Origin: Francisella orientalis FNO12
GTDB lineage: Bacteria; Pseudomonadota; Gammaproteobacteria; Francisellales; Francisellaceae
NCBI RefSeq assembly: GCF_001042525.2
Contig: NZ_CP011921.2
Coordinates: 992,001-1,056,000 of the forward strand
Direction of reading: 5' to 3'
Length of the DNA stretch: 64,000 bases
The notes under the pieces: generated by a model
What the model saw: only the letters and a program-made list of their open reading frames with translations
Databases searched by the model: none
Told to the model about the DNA's origin: nothing
In this document: positions 49,759 to 58,914 of the stretch, one piece after another
How the letters are laid out: the number at the start of each line of letters is the position of its first letter
How positions within the stretch are numbered: the stretch's first letter is position 1
Translations under genes and position numbers: made by a program

Positions 49759-50219
49759 TTTTGATAACACCAATGCCAAGGTTCATAAATATATCCATAT
49801 TCATTATCACGAGGAAAACTCATTTTAAATCCAAATCTATGAGCATTTTTACTTAACCATCTAAAAGCCAATGTACTCTCAAACAACTCTGTTAAGACCT
49901 CTTTTTCACCATCAGTAGTCAAATCAATAGCTCTTCCTGTATGATGCTCACTTTCTCCTGGCAAAGCATTCACTTTCATAATTTGTTCTAGAGTTTGGCC
50001 ATTAGCTAGTTTTCTATCTATTACTTTCTGCTGATATTCATAACTTCTAAAGCCCGATACTATATATAAAGAAATACCTTCTTTTGTTGCTGCCTTATAT
50101 AATTCTAACCACGCTAGATGTGTAGATTTTTCTAGAAATACATCTCGATCAAAGAAGTCTTTACCCACATGAGATAAACTTTCTTTATTAGCTTCAGTAA
50201 ATATTATTTTTTTTACCAT
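49755..50219 (-). CDS. M15 family D-Ala-D-Ala carboxypeptidase (LdcB/VanY type)
   Basis: 154 aa. Zinc and catalytic motifs of VanY-like peptidases: SGFRSYEYQQKV, then SEHHTGRAIDL (His and Asp Zn ligands) and YEPWHWCYQ (Glu base, His ligand). No signal peptide or membrane helix is seen, so it would act in the cytosol on recycled muropeptides, or needs another export route. Overlaps dnaQ by 7 bases at its start and the COG3014 lipoprotein by an ATGA at its end. Confidence 0.85.
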   Translation of the reverse strand: MVKKIIFTEANKESLSHVGKDFFDRDVFLEKSTHLAWLELYKAATKEGISLYIVSGFRSYEYQQKVIDRKLANGQTLEQIMKVNALPGESEHHTGRAIDLTTDGEKEVLTELFESTLAFRWLSKNAHRFGFKMSFPRDNEYGYIYEPWHWCYQK

Positions 50220-50905
50220 TTATTAGACTCTTCTAATTTCAATATATCGCAAAGATATTTATCGTGTTCTGAGGTATTTATAATATTTTCTAAGGCTGAA
50301 CGTAAATTTAACTTATCAAAGTCAATATCTATATTATTCTTACTAGCATTTTTTGTGGTTTGTAAAACAAGATTAGTCTGTCCACCAGTCATAGCAAGAT
50401 AAACATCGGCTAACAACTCACTGTCTAATAAAGCTCCGTGAAAAGTACGATGGTCATTCCTAATGTGATACCTCTTACAAAGAGCATCAAGGTTACTCTT
50501 TTGAAGAGGATGTTTTTTTCTAGCAAGTTCTAAACTATCAGTAATTTTTGCAACATGCTGCTCTAAAGTACCGTATTTATTATTTTTTAGAAGCCCAAGC
50601 TCCCAATTTATAAATGGCACATCAAATGCTGCATTATGAATGATCACTTCAGCACCTTTTAAAAAACCAATCATTTTTTCAACATTTTCTTCAAAAAGCG
50701 GTTTATCTGCTAGAAATTCATTAGTAAGTCCATGAACAGCTAATGCTCCTGCCTCTACTTCATAATTAGGATTACAATAGAAATGTAGGTTATTACCTGT
50801 AACTTTTCTATCGATAACCTCAACCGCTCCAAATTCTATGATCCTGTTACCAATCTTATAATCAAAACCAGTTGTCTCTGTATCTATAAAAACTTGCCTA
50901 GACAT
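50213..50905 (-). CDS. dnaQ: DNA polymerase III epsilon subunit (proofreading exonuclease)
   Basis: 230 aa from ATG 50905. ExoI motif DTETTG with the two metal ligands at residues 8-13, ExoII around HNAAFDVPFINWE, and ExoIII HGALLDSELLADVY with the final Asp and His. Start ATG 50905 lies 8 bases after GAGG; the preceding TTG is too close to it. The C-terminal tail binds the polymerase subunit. Overlaps the M15 peptidase by 7 bases. Confidence 0.95.
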   Translation of the reverse strand: MSRQVFIDTETTGFDYKIGNRIIEFGAVEVIDRKVTGNNLHFYCNPNYEVEAGALAVHGLTNEFLADKPLFEENVEKMIGFLKGAEVIIHNAAFDVPFINWELGLLKNNKYGTLEQHVAKITDSLELARKKHPLQKSNLDALCKRYHIRNDHRTFHGALLDSELLADVYLAMTGGQTNLVLQTTKNASKNNIDIDFDKLNLRSALENIINTSEHDKYLCDILKLEESNKW

Positions 50906-50954
50906 CAAAAAAACCTCATTAACTTTACTAACGTTTAATTATAACAGTGCACGT

Positions 50955-52459
50955 CTATAAGTATATAGTGTAGTTTAGAGAAAGATAATTCTGTCGCTCC
51001 CTAAAATTACTACTGCGTGAATAAATATTTGTATAATCCAAACCTAACCAGGAACCATAAAAAGCGTTATATCTCAAACCTGAACTATACTGATAAGCAA
51101 AATTTGATTTGTTTTGCAAAACCTGTGAGTAGTCAATATAAGGAATCAGTCTTTTGCCATAAACTGTTGCCGTATAGCTTGATTGTAAAGACCAGGAACC
51201 TACATTTTCTCCTGTACCTAAGAAATTGTCATATATCAGCGCAGCACTAGGTCTTACTGAACCCAAAAATGGACTCCTGCAATATTATTTGGGCTAACAG
51301 AAGAAGGATTATTGATACCTCCAACCCCTCTATCTGTTAAAAGAGCCTCGGCTTCAAAGTTGATATCTGAAATAGCTAAACCATAGTTAACATCAAATGC
51401 TCCAATATTTCCACCATTTTTGGTTTGAAAACCTGATACATTTGAGTATGCTGCTCCGAAAAACTGCTAGTCTCCAATAGTATCCATCTCGTAAACATAT
51501 TTACTATTTAAAGAAAATCCTACACCACTTTTACTCTGTGCATTGGTAACACCAAAATAACTATTAGAATTTGCATTTAGAAGTACTGCATTTAAATGCA
51601 GATCTTGAGTATGGTAAGAAAAATTTATATTACCGCCAGACTGCATAAAATATATTCTAGTCAATGTTGAAACATAGTTTGATACAATATCAAAATTACC
51701 ATACATTACAGTTGAGTTGGCAACATAACCAAAAAATGGACTTTCGGACAAATTTCCTACAATTAAATATATGGTGTTAGGATCTATATTAAAGCCATCT
51801 TGATGATCTTGATATAATGTAAAACCAACTAAAGAGGTAAACCACTTGGAAATTGTAGATGCAGCATAAAAATCTACAGCATATGAAAAAAATCTTTGCT
51901 CACCACCTGGTGGCACTTTATTTAGTCTTTGCCAATCAATTAGAGCTACTTTAGTCCCAAAATATATATAGTTATCGTCCAAAATACCTTGCTGTCTAGC
52001 TTGGAGCTTAAATAAAGGATCTCCGGTATCTGACTGTACGTTAAGCATAGCGTGAGTTAGTGTCTCACTGACCCTAAATCCATTAAACCATGAGGTTTTT
52101 ATAGCATCAATATTCAATGCTTGGTTAACTTTAGTATCAAAAGTCTTCTTAGCTAATGCACGTTTTTCACTATCTGTTAGAGCTTCACTCTCTTTAACTG
52201 ATAAGTCTTGAATCGCTTGCTTTTCAATTTTTTCTTGTTGTTCAACACTCAAAGGAGCTTTATTGAATATATAATCTTGGTTAGGAAAAACTCTTCTATA
52301 AGCATTAGATTCAAGTCTACGAATATCATCCGAATCATAGCTATTCTCTGCAAAGTTAGAAATATCTGAATTTGAATCTGTACTTTGTGTAGCACTAATC
52401 GCTACATTAAATGTAGATATCATCAAAATACTTGCTAAAGCTACTAATTTTCTAAGCAT
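50955..52459 (-). pseudogene. DUF3573 outer membrane protein (FupA/FslE-like), broken
   Basis: ATG 52459 starts a signal peptide (MLRKLVALASILMISTFNVAISA). The N-terminal coiled stretch and beta-barrel strands follow; the family block TLTRIYFMQSGGNINFSYH is at about residue 260. An in-frame TAG at 51467 cuts after MDTIGD; the frame then continues QFFGAAYSNVSGFQ to about 51270, where it shifts; the last barrel strands (ALIYDNFLGTGENVGSWSLQ, WLGLDYTNIYS) end at 50955. In Francisella this family includes iron/siderophore transporters FupA, FslE and paralogues; which one this is I cannot tell. Its start overlaps the small gene upstream by 16 bases. Confidence 0.85.
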
Positions 52460-52686
52460 GAAACTATAAATTCTTTGTTACCTAAGTCCTTGTCATTTTG
52501 TTCTATTATGTCAACAATCTGCTGCTGACTTAGTGCTTCACCTTCTTTTATTTCAATATCATCTATAGTATCAGCTACTCTTTTGCTCACAGGAATTTTT
52601 TTACCATTTTCTTCTATATAATATGCATAACAAAAACTACTAATAAATCCAAAAATAATAAGAAAAAATATCCTAGTAGATTTCAT
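52444..52686 (-). CDS. Small exported hypothetical protein upstream of DUF3573 gene
   Basis: 80 aa. Hydrophobic start (RIFFLIIFGFISSFCYA) looks like a signal peptide. Mature part is short and charged: EENGKKIPVSKRVAD and SQQQIVDIIEQNDKDLGNK, with one Cys near the end. The last 16 bases overlap the start of the outer membrane gene, so translation was probably coupled. No domain recognised; it may be a small periplasmic partner of the transporter or just a leader gene. Adjacent to yjdM remnant on the same strand. Confidence 0.6.
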   Translation of the reverse strand: MKSTRIFFLIIFGFISSFCYAYYIEENGKKIPVSKRVADTIDDIEIKEGEALSQQQIVDIIEQNDKDLGNKEFIVSCLEN

Positions 52687-52687
52687 T

Positions 52688-53017
52688 TTATACTTTTTTC
52701 ACAAATTCAGACTTTAATTTCATAGCTCTAAAGCCATCGACTTTATAGTCAATATCATGATCTTCCTCTACTAAACGAATATTCTTAACCTTAGTATCTA
52801 CTTTGATAACTTGTGATGAACCTTTTAACTTAAGATCTTTGATTACAGTAACAGTACCACCATTGACAAGAAGGTTGCCATTTGAATCTTTGACAACTAG
52901 CTGTTCATCAGCACTTTCATTTGGTTGCTATTAATAACCACATTCTGGGCATATTAACATTTCAGAAACTTGATAAACATATTCAGATTGACATTTAGGA
53001 CAAGGATAATCAGACAT
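52688..53017 (-). pseudogene. yjdM: YjdM/PhnA zinc-ribbon protein with consecutive stops
   Basis: ATG 53017 starts MSDYPCPKCQSEYVYQ and reaches CPECGY, then two in-frame stops TAA TAG, then the same frame goes on [20 protein letters not shown] and [14 protein letters not shown] with the family end. The family has CGHEW where the genome has GY-stop-stop: each of three adjacent codons (CAT GAA TGG to TAT TAA TAG) differs by one base. Both zinc-ribbon CxxC pairs are present. YjdM is a small zinc-ribbon protein, historically called PhnA, function unclear. Frame otherwise unbroken. Confidence 0.9.
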
Positions 53018-53090
53018 AAAATTCCTATAATTTCTTTAGTGTGCATTAATATAACATTATAGACTTCTAATTACTATCCATTATATTTAT

Positions 53091-54496
53091 TTATCTTATT
53101 ATATTATTTACAATCTGTTTTAGATTAAATATTCTTAAGTACATAGTCATAATATTATCTTGCTCGGAAAAGTTTTTTGCTTGTCCTTTCACATATGTAT
53201 AACTAAAACCTAACCATCCATCAGCAAAAACATTATATCTAAATCCTGTAGAAACTGATGCCGCATAATTATCAGATGCTTGTTGAATTTGAGAATAACT
53301 AACAAAAGGAACTAGATCTTTGTTCATAACATTTGCTGTATAATCAAGCTGTGATGACCAACCAAAAACATTACCTCCACTTGTTAAAAATTGATTTGAA
53401 GTTAAATCTGGAAATATTGATATGCAAAAGATTCTCTTAGATTAAAACCTCCCGATACATCCGTCACTGACGTTACTCCCTTATCTGTAAATACAAACTC
53501 ATTAACAAATTCAAGTTTACTAATATTCATTCCTAAATTAAAATTTACTACGCCAACATTATCATTATGATCATTTGTAAAACCCGAAACATTTGAGTAG
53601 GCAGCACCAACATACCAGTAATCCCCTACGCTTTGTAAATCTTGAGTATATTTCATGTTAACAGCAAAACTTAATTTAGAATTACCTTCATACGCATTAG
53701 CTACTTTCAAAAAACCACCCTTAGATGTAGCTAAAAACACAAAATTAGTCTGCAAGCCATCTTTGTTATATGAAAGGTTAACATTACCACCCGACTGCAT
53801 AAAATATAAACGTGTTAATGTTGATATAATGTTAGTAGTTTCATCAAAATTACCAAAATTTACAGTTGATAATGTAGCATATGTATAAACAGGTAATTTA
53901 TTAAGATTACTTAATATAAAGTACACGCCACCTGGAGTTGCAGACCACTTACCATTGATCGTATAGGTACTTAAAGAGGCATATACAGAAGTCCACTCAC
54001 CCAATGTACTCGCCACATAATATTCTAGTGCATAATTATTAATTGAGTTTGCTGATACACCATTTTGAGAATTTCTGCCCCAAGTGGGCGTAAAGGAAGC
54101 CATTCCTCCTACATATAAGTAATCATCTTTTAATAAACCATTTTGACGCGATAAGATAACAAATTCTGGATCACCAGTTTCTTGCTGTGTATTAAGCATT
54201 GCTTGAGAGAATATTACATTATTTTTTTATTCCTTGATAGAATGGTGGTTTGACCTTATCTGCATGAGATAGTTTTAAAAGAGATTTTCCTACATCAAAA
54301 GTTGATCCTAGTGTGATAGATTCTCCTTAATACTGTTCAACAGTATCCAAAGCTGAATCATCTTCGAAACATTTCCTTTTGATTCATCAGTATCAACTAG
54401 TTTTTGTTGTGTATTGATATCTGTAACATCACTTGCAGCATAGACATCATAAGTCAGCATAAGCAAACTTATTAGTATTAGAAAAATATTTTTCAT
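53091..54496 (-). pseudogene. Second DUF3573 outer membrane protein (FupA/FslE-like), broken
   Basis: ATG 54496 starts MKNIFLILISLLMLTYDVYA and breaks at about 54320; the middle frames read GSTFDVGKSLLKLSHADKV, and AMLNTQQETGDPEFVILSR starts the barrel part, which contains TRLYFMQSGGNVNLSYN, the same block as in the paralogue at 50955-52459. At about 53410 the frame shifts again and the end (FRYNVFADGWLGFSYTYV) finishes near 53120, after which it runs on to 53091. At least three lesions. The two paralogues share the block YFMQSGGN(I/V)N(F/L)SY, so they are true duplicates of the family. Confidence 0.84.
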
Positions 54497-54553
54497 CTAT
54501 GCGCAATAAATATTGATTAAATTTAAATAGAAAATAATAGAATAATCGATAAA

Positions 54554-55153
54554 TTATAAATCTACAACATGACCTGATAAGTATTCAGCTACACCTTCAG
54601 GAGATGCTTTCATACCCTCATCACCTTTGTTCCAACCAGCAGGACAAACTTCACCATGCTCTTCATGGAACTGTAATGATTCTACCATTCTGATTACTTC
54701 ATCCATGTTTCTACCTAGTGGAAGATCGTTAACAACCTGATGACGAACAACTCCAGATTTATCAATCAAGAAAGTACCTCTGAATGCCATACCGCCTTCT
54801 GATTGTACATCATAAGCTTTAACAATTTCTTGATTAATATCCGCAACCATAGTGTACTGAACTGGTCCAATACCACCTTCATTAATTGGAGTATTTCTCC
54901 AAGCATTGTGAGTAAAATGAGAATCTATAGATACAGAAACCACTTCAACTCCAAGCTCTTTTAATCTAGCTGTTCTTTTATCTAAAGCGATAAGTTCAGA
55001 TGGGCAAACAAATGTGAAGTCTAATGGATAGAATACAACAATTGCATACTTGCCTTGAATAGCTTTAGCGAAGTCATAGCTATCAACAATCTCACCAGCT
55101 CCTAATACAGCTGGTGCATTGAATATAGGGGCTTTTTTACCTACTAATACCAT
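54554..55153 (-). CDS. AhpC-type 2-Cys peroxiredoxin
   Basis: 199 aa from ATG 55153, which has GGAGG 8 bases upstream; an ATG at 55168 lies inside that site and is not used. Peroxidatic Cys in FYPLDFTFVCPSELIA (about residue 51) and resolving Cys in HGEVCPAGWNKGDEGMK (about 170), plus GGIGPVQYTMVADI, fit the classic 2-Cys Prx of the AhpC/Prx1 group. It reduces peroxides with thioredoxin or AhpF-like partners. Intact; divergent from the HAD gene at 55293. Confidence 0.95.
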   Translation of the reverse strand: MVLVGKKAPIFNAPAVLGAGEIVDSYDFAKAIQGKYAIVVFYPLDFTFVCPSELIALDKRTARLKELGVEVVSVSIDSHFTHNAWRNTPINEGGIGPVQYTMVADINQEIVKAYDVQSEGGMAFRGTFLIDKSGVVRHQVVNDLPLGRNMDEVIRMVESLQFHEEHGEVCPAGWNKGDEGMKASPEGVAEYLSGHVVDL

Positions 55154-55292
55154 AATTTTATCCTCCATTTATACAAAGTTTTATGGTCAATTTCTAAATT
55201 TAACGCTTCTAATTTTGCTTACTAATTATACTTATGTCAACTCTATTTATCGTATATAATATTGATAATAATATTTATTAACAAAATTTAAT

Positions 55293-55874
55293 ATGCTTTT
55301 ACCTGTTCATGATGACACAAAACTCCTAATTTTTGACTGCGATGGAACGATTGCAAATAATATGAATATTCATATAGATGCTTGGCTTAGTGTTTTAAAA
55401 AATACCAAGCCTGAAGTAGAATCTATTGATTTCGATAAATATAATGGACTACCAAGTGAATATATACTCAAAGAAGTCTTTAACTTCAGTGATGTTGAAA
55501 CCCCAATAATTGCTGAAAAAATTAAAGAAGCTTCTTACGAACTGCTAAGTCAAACAAAACCTATACAACCTATAGTTGATTTAGTTATCCATTATCATAA
55601 TAAAATGCCTATGATTGTTATATCTGGTGGTAAAAAAGTTAATGTACTTAGATCGCTAGATGTTCTAGGACTTACTGATTATTTTGATAAGATAATTACA
55701 GCAGATGACTCACATCCAAATAAAAGCTCGCCTGAAGCATTTACATTATTAGCCAATAAATACAATATCAAACCTCGTGAATGTCACGTGTTTGAAGATG
55801 GCGTACCAGGTCTTATTAGTGCATTGCGGGCTGGAATGACTATTACTGATGTTAGAAACATTAACTTAAGATAA
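55293..55874 (+). CDS. HAD-superfamily hydrolase (YqaB/beta-phosphoglucomutase-like)
   Basis: 193 aa. Motif I LIFDCDGTIANN (residues 13-24) with the nucleophile Asp, motif II VISGGKKVNV, and motif III/IV around CHVFEDGVPGL. The alpha-helical cap between motifs I and II (MNIHIDAWLSVL, LPSEYILKEVFN) is of the subclass I type, as in YqaB fructose-1-phosphatase. Small sugar phosphates are likely. It ends 19 bases before the lipase-like gene. Intact. Confidence 0.86.
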   Translation: MLLPVHDDTKLLIFDCDGTIANNMNIHIDAWLSVLKNTKPEVESIDFDKYNGLPSEYILKEVFNFSDVETPIIAEKIKEASYELLSQTKPIQPIVDLVIHYHNKMPMIVISGGKKVNVLRSLDVLGLTDYFDKIITADDSHPNKSSPEAFTLLANKYNIKPRECHVFEDGVPGLISALRAGMTITDVRNINLR

Positions 55875-55893
55875 GAAAGAGCAAATTTAAACT

Positions 55894-57396
55894 ATGAAAA
55901 AAAGTATACTTTTGAGCATGATGTTGTTCTCCTCTTTAGGATATACACAGGTTGTAGATACAGCAACATGGACAACTCAAGATATTGAAAAGAATTTTAA
56001 AAAAAAATACTTCTGTAATAAAAACTTATCAAAAGATGATTGTGATAAAAATTTTAGAAACATGAAGGAATATGGTATCGATGTTAATTCTCTTGGCAAC
56101 CAAGACATAAAAGATATCCAGCTTGACAAAATATCATATACAGCAACTAATTCTTTTCCAGCTACTGGAGAGATAACATCTCATGTATCTGGACTTGTAA
56201 TGCTTCCTGATACTAATCATCCAAAAGGAGTAGTTTTATACTATCACCCTACTGTATTTGATAATGCTGGTGTCCCCTCTAATTTAGATAAAAAAAATGA
56301 AACTAGCTTATATCTTAATACAATTTATGCTGCTATATATGCTGCTAATGGATATATTGTTGTTGCTCCTGATTATATTGGTCAAGGAGATGACTATAAA
56401 AACTACCACCCTTATGTTTTATACCCAAAACAGACTATTAATACAGCAGTTGATTTATTGAATAATGTTAGTTCTAATATTCGTAAGAAATATAGTCTAA
56501 AAGATAATTCTACGCTAAATCTTTTTTCTGTTGGTTATTCTGAAGGTGGCGCATACTCTATATGGACAGCTAAATGTTTAGGTTGGCGTGGTGACTGTGA
56601 AGGTGTAGATAAATTAGATATTCTATATAGATATAGATCCGCAGCTGGCTTAAGTGGAGCCTACGATGCCAGTAAGACCACCTTAAATTTTATGACTGAT
56701 AACAATAATTCTAGCAAGTATTTTCTGCATAGCAAACTTATCACATCAATGCTGAAACCTGGATTAATGGCAAATACTTTTATGAGCTACCTGAATTATA
56801 GTAACGTTTCAAAAACCATTAGCATAAATGATTTTGATAAAGGCTTCTTTGAAATGCAATGTTCAACATTCTCTCAAGAAAAGTGTGATATTAAAGGCAA
56901 ACGTTATAACTTTGACACATTATTCTTACAAAAGCATTTACCAAACAATCAATTTGCTGCTGCTATATTTAATAGTGCATTATATAAAAAGTTCCCTAAG
57001 CAAGAATCTGCTTCTCACTATGCCATACCTACTGGTAATAACTCAATGTATGATTTATTTAATGAAAAAATATTCACTAATAAAGAACTCATTGAAACCA
57101 TGAAAGCTGCTGACATTGTTGATTTTGGCAAAAAAACTAGAACTCCTTTATATCTATTTGCACTCAAAGAGGACTCCATAGTAACTCGACTTAATTATGA
57201 CAAATTCATGCGAAATGCTAATGCTAATGCTATTGTTGATGGTTTTATATTAGATAACAACAAAATTCTAACGAATACTACAGATTGGCTACCAGTTCAA
57301 CTTGATATCAATGAAGTAGATCACGTTACTGGTGAGACTTATGCAAATCTATTTGCTTATAAATATATTGATGATATAAATAAGGTATACTTATAA
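55894..57396 (+). CDS. Exported alpha/beta-hydrolase, lipase/esterase-like
   Basis: 500 aa. Signal peptide MKKSILLSMMLFSSLGYTQ. Residues 110-200 carry the hydrolase fold: PKGVVLYYHPTVFDNAG, APDYIGQGDDY (oxyanion/acid region), and the nucleophile elbow SVGYSEGGAY (Ser at about 216, GYSEGG). Later YLNYSNVSK and LNEVDHVTG (possible acid-His region) follow. It resembles the secretory lipase (LIP) group of bacteria and fungi. Periplasmic or secreted. Starts 19 bases after the HAD gene and its stop is 4 bases from tcdA. Substrate unknown. Confidence 0.78.
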   Translation: MKKSILLSMMLFSSLGYTQVVDTATWTTQDIEKNFKKKYFCNKNLSKDDCDKNFRNMKEYGIDVNSLGNQDIKDIQLDKISYTATNSFPATGEITSHVSGLVMLPDTNHPKGVVLYYHPTVFDNAGVPSNLDKKNETSLYLNTIYAAIYAANGYIVVAPDYIGQGDDYKNYHPYVLYPKQTINTAVDLLNNVSSNIRKKYSLKDNSTLNLFSVGYSEGGAYSIWTAKCLGWRGDCEGVDKLDILYRYRSAAGLSGAYDASKTTLNFMTDNNNSSKYFLHSKLITSMLKPGLMANTFMSYLNYSNVSKTISINDFDKGFFEMQCSTFSQEKCDIKGKRYNFDTLFLQKHLPNNQFAAAIFNSALYKKFPKQESASHYAIPTGNNSMYDLFNEKIFTNKELIETMKAADIVDFGKKTRTPLYLFALKEDSIVTRLNYDKFMRNANANAIVDGFILDNNKILTNTTDWLPVQLDINEVDHVTGETYANLFAYKYIDDINKVYL

Positions 57397-57400
57397 GATT

Positions 57401-58147
57401 ATGATTGATGCAATTACTCAAAGAACTAGTATTTTAGTAAATGAAATTGGAATTACAAAACTTGAGAATGCAAATATTTTTGTAGCAGGTTGTGGTGGCG
57501 TTGGTTCTTATGTGATTGAAGCTCTTGCTAGAGCAGGGATTGGTAATCTTACTATAGTTGATATGGACAGAGTTGATTCATCAAATATTAACCGTCAACT
57601 TATTGCTTTACATAGCACTATTGGTAAGCCTAAGGTAGAAGTTATGAAGCAACGCATCAATGATATCAATCCTCTATGTAAGGTTAATGCTTTAGAAACT
57701 TTTATAAATCCAGAAAATACCCTTGAGCTACTTAGCAATGAGAAGTACGACTATGTAATTGATGCTATAGATACTCTTAATGCTAAAGTTAATCTCGTAA
57801 AAATAGCTCATCAAGATCTTGGTATAAAAACAATATCAAGTATGGGGGCTGGAGGCAAAACTGATCCCACACAAATAAAAGTAGCGGATATATATAAAAC
57901 TGACGTATGTGCCCTAGCACGAACGATGCGAACAAGATTAAAAAAACAGCTTGTTTCAAAGGGGATCAAAGCAGTATTCTCAACACAGAAAGACATTAGC
58001 CCTCTTCCACCAAGTGATCCAGAGCCAAATCAACAAGGTAGATCTAGAGCAACAAATGGAACCCTCAGCTATATGCCATCACTATTTGGTCTCACAATAG
58101 CAGGCATTGTTATCAACGATATTGTTGGCGATGATTTTAATAAATAA
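57401..58147 (+). CDS. tcdA: tRNA threonylcarbamoyladenosine dehydratase
   Basis: 248 aa E1-like (ThiF/MoeB/CsdL) protein. ATP-binding GCGGVGSYVIEALARAGI (about residue 30) and DMDRVDSSNINRQLIA (Asp that binds the AMP) are typical; later CALARTMRTRLKK and GSNSD-like loop DAIDTLNAK. TcdA cyclises t6A to ct6A on tRNAs with CsdE-type sulfur-independent chemistry. Intact. Four bases after the lipase-like gene. Confidence 0.9.
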   Translation: MIDAITQRTSILVNEIGITKLENANIFVAGCGGVGSYVIEALARAGIGNLTIVDMDRVDSSNINRQLIALHSTIGKPKVEVMKQRINDINPLCKVNALETFINPENTLELLSNEKYDYVIDAIDTLNAKVNLVKIAHQDLGIKTISSMGAGGKTDPTQIKVADIYKTDVCALARTMRTRLKKQLVSKGIKAVFSTQKDISPLPPSDPEPNQQGRSRATNGTLSYMPSLFGLTIAGIVINDIVGDDFNK

Positions 58148-58225
58148 AAATATTTCAAACCCTAGAAATACGTTTCTATATCATTTACCCTAATAAATAG
58201 AATACAATCAAAAATTATTTAAAGA

Positions 58226-58807
58226 ATGCCAAAAAAAGATCAGACTTAGGTATATACTACTTATTGTAATAATTGTTATTGTCGCAGTTTTTTTCTCAAA
58301 TACATCATCTGATATACAAGTCGACGCTAATATGGGAGCTTGTGAGATACTAGATCAAAATCCTAGATGGAAATCATCTCTTAAAAAAACTCAAGACAAA
58401 TATAACCTCTCTCCTGCTTTTGCAATGGGGCTAATCTATCAAGAATCTCGCTTTGATGCTGAAGCAAAAAGTAACTATTCAACAGCTTACAGTTATCCCA
58501 AGCAATAAATAGCACATGGAAACATTTTCAAGACGAGGTTAAGCCTAATGCCAAAAGAAATAATTTTGATGATAGCGTACAGTTTATAGGCTGGTATATG
58601 TCCCAACTTACAAAATCTTTAAAACTTAAGATGAGTGATAGCGAAAATCTATACATGGCATATATGCTTGGAGCGACAGGATTTAAACGCTATAAGGCTA
58701 GCACATTTTAAAATAAAGCTAAGATTGAAGAAGATAAAAATATAGCAAATAAAGTTAAAGCATATACCACTCTTTATATATCTCAACTTAAAGACTGCAA
58801 AATCTAA
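58226..58807 (+). pseudogene. Lytic transglycosylase (SLT-like), broken
   Basis: A membrane anchor (YILLIVIIVIVAVFFSN) at about 58265 is followed by SSLKKTQDKYNLSPAFAMGLIYQESRFD, where the Glu of YQESRF is the usual catalytic residue. The start ATG 58226 is out of frame with it (CCAAAAAAAGATC, probable slip). A second shift at about 58496 (after YPKQ) and an in-frame stop at about 58709 separate the remaining parts STWKHFQDEVKPNAKR and IEEDKNIANKVKAYTTLY, ending 58807. SLT enzymes cleave murein glycan chains. Size about 190 aa. Between tcdA and the pentapeptide protein. Confidence 0.7.
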
Positions 58808-58914
58808 TATTTTTTATAAAGAAAAACCAAATAAAACACTAAGCCTTTACAATTTTAAGCATAGTTAGATAAATTTTATTCTATATTTTCACTTTATTTC
58901 AAACAGGTATTTTT

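Noticed and set aside
51017-51250. Plus-strand frames opposite the DUF3573 genes
   Set aside because: They are antisense to conserved barrel segments and have no ribosome binding site.
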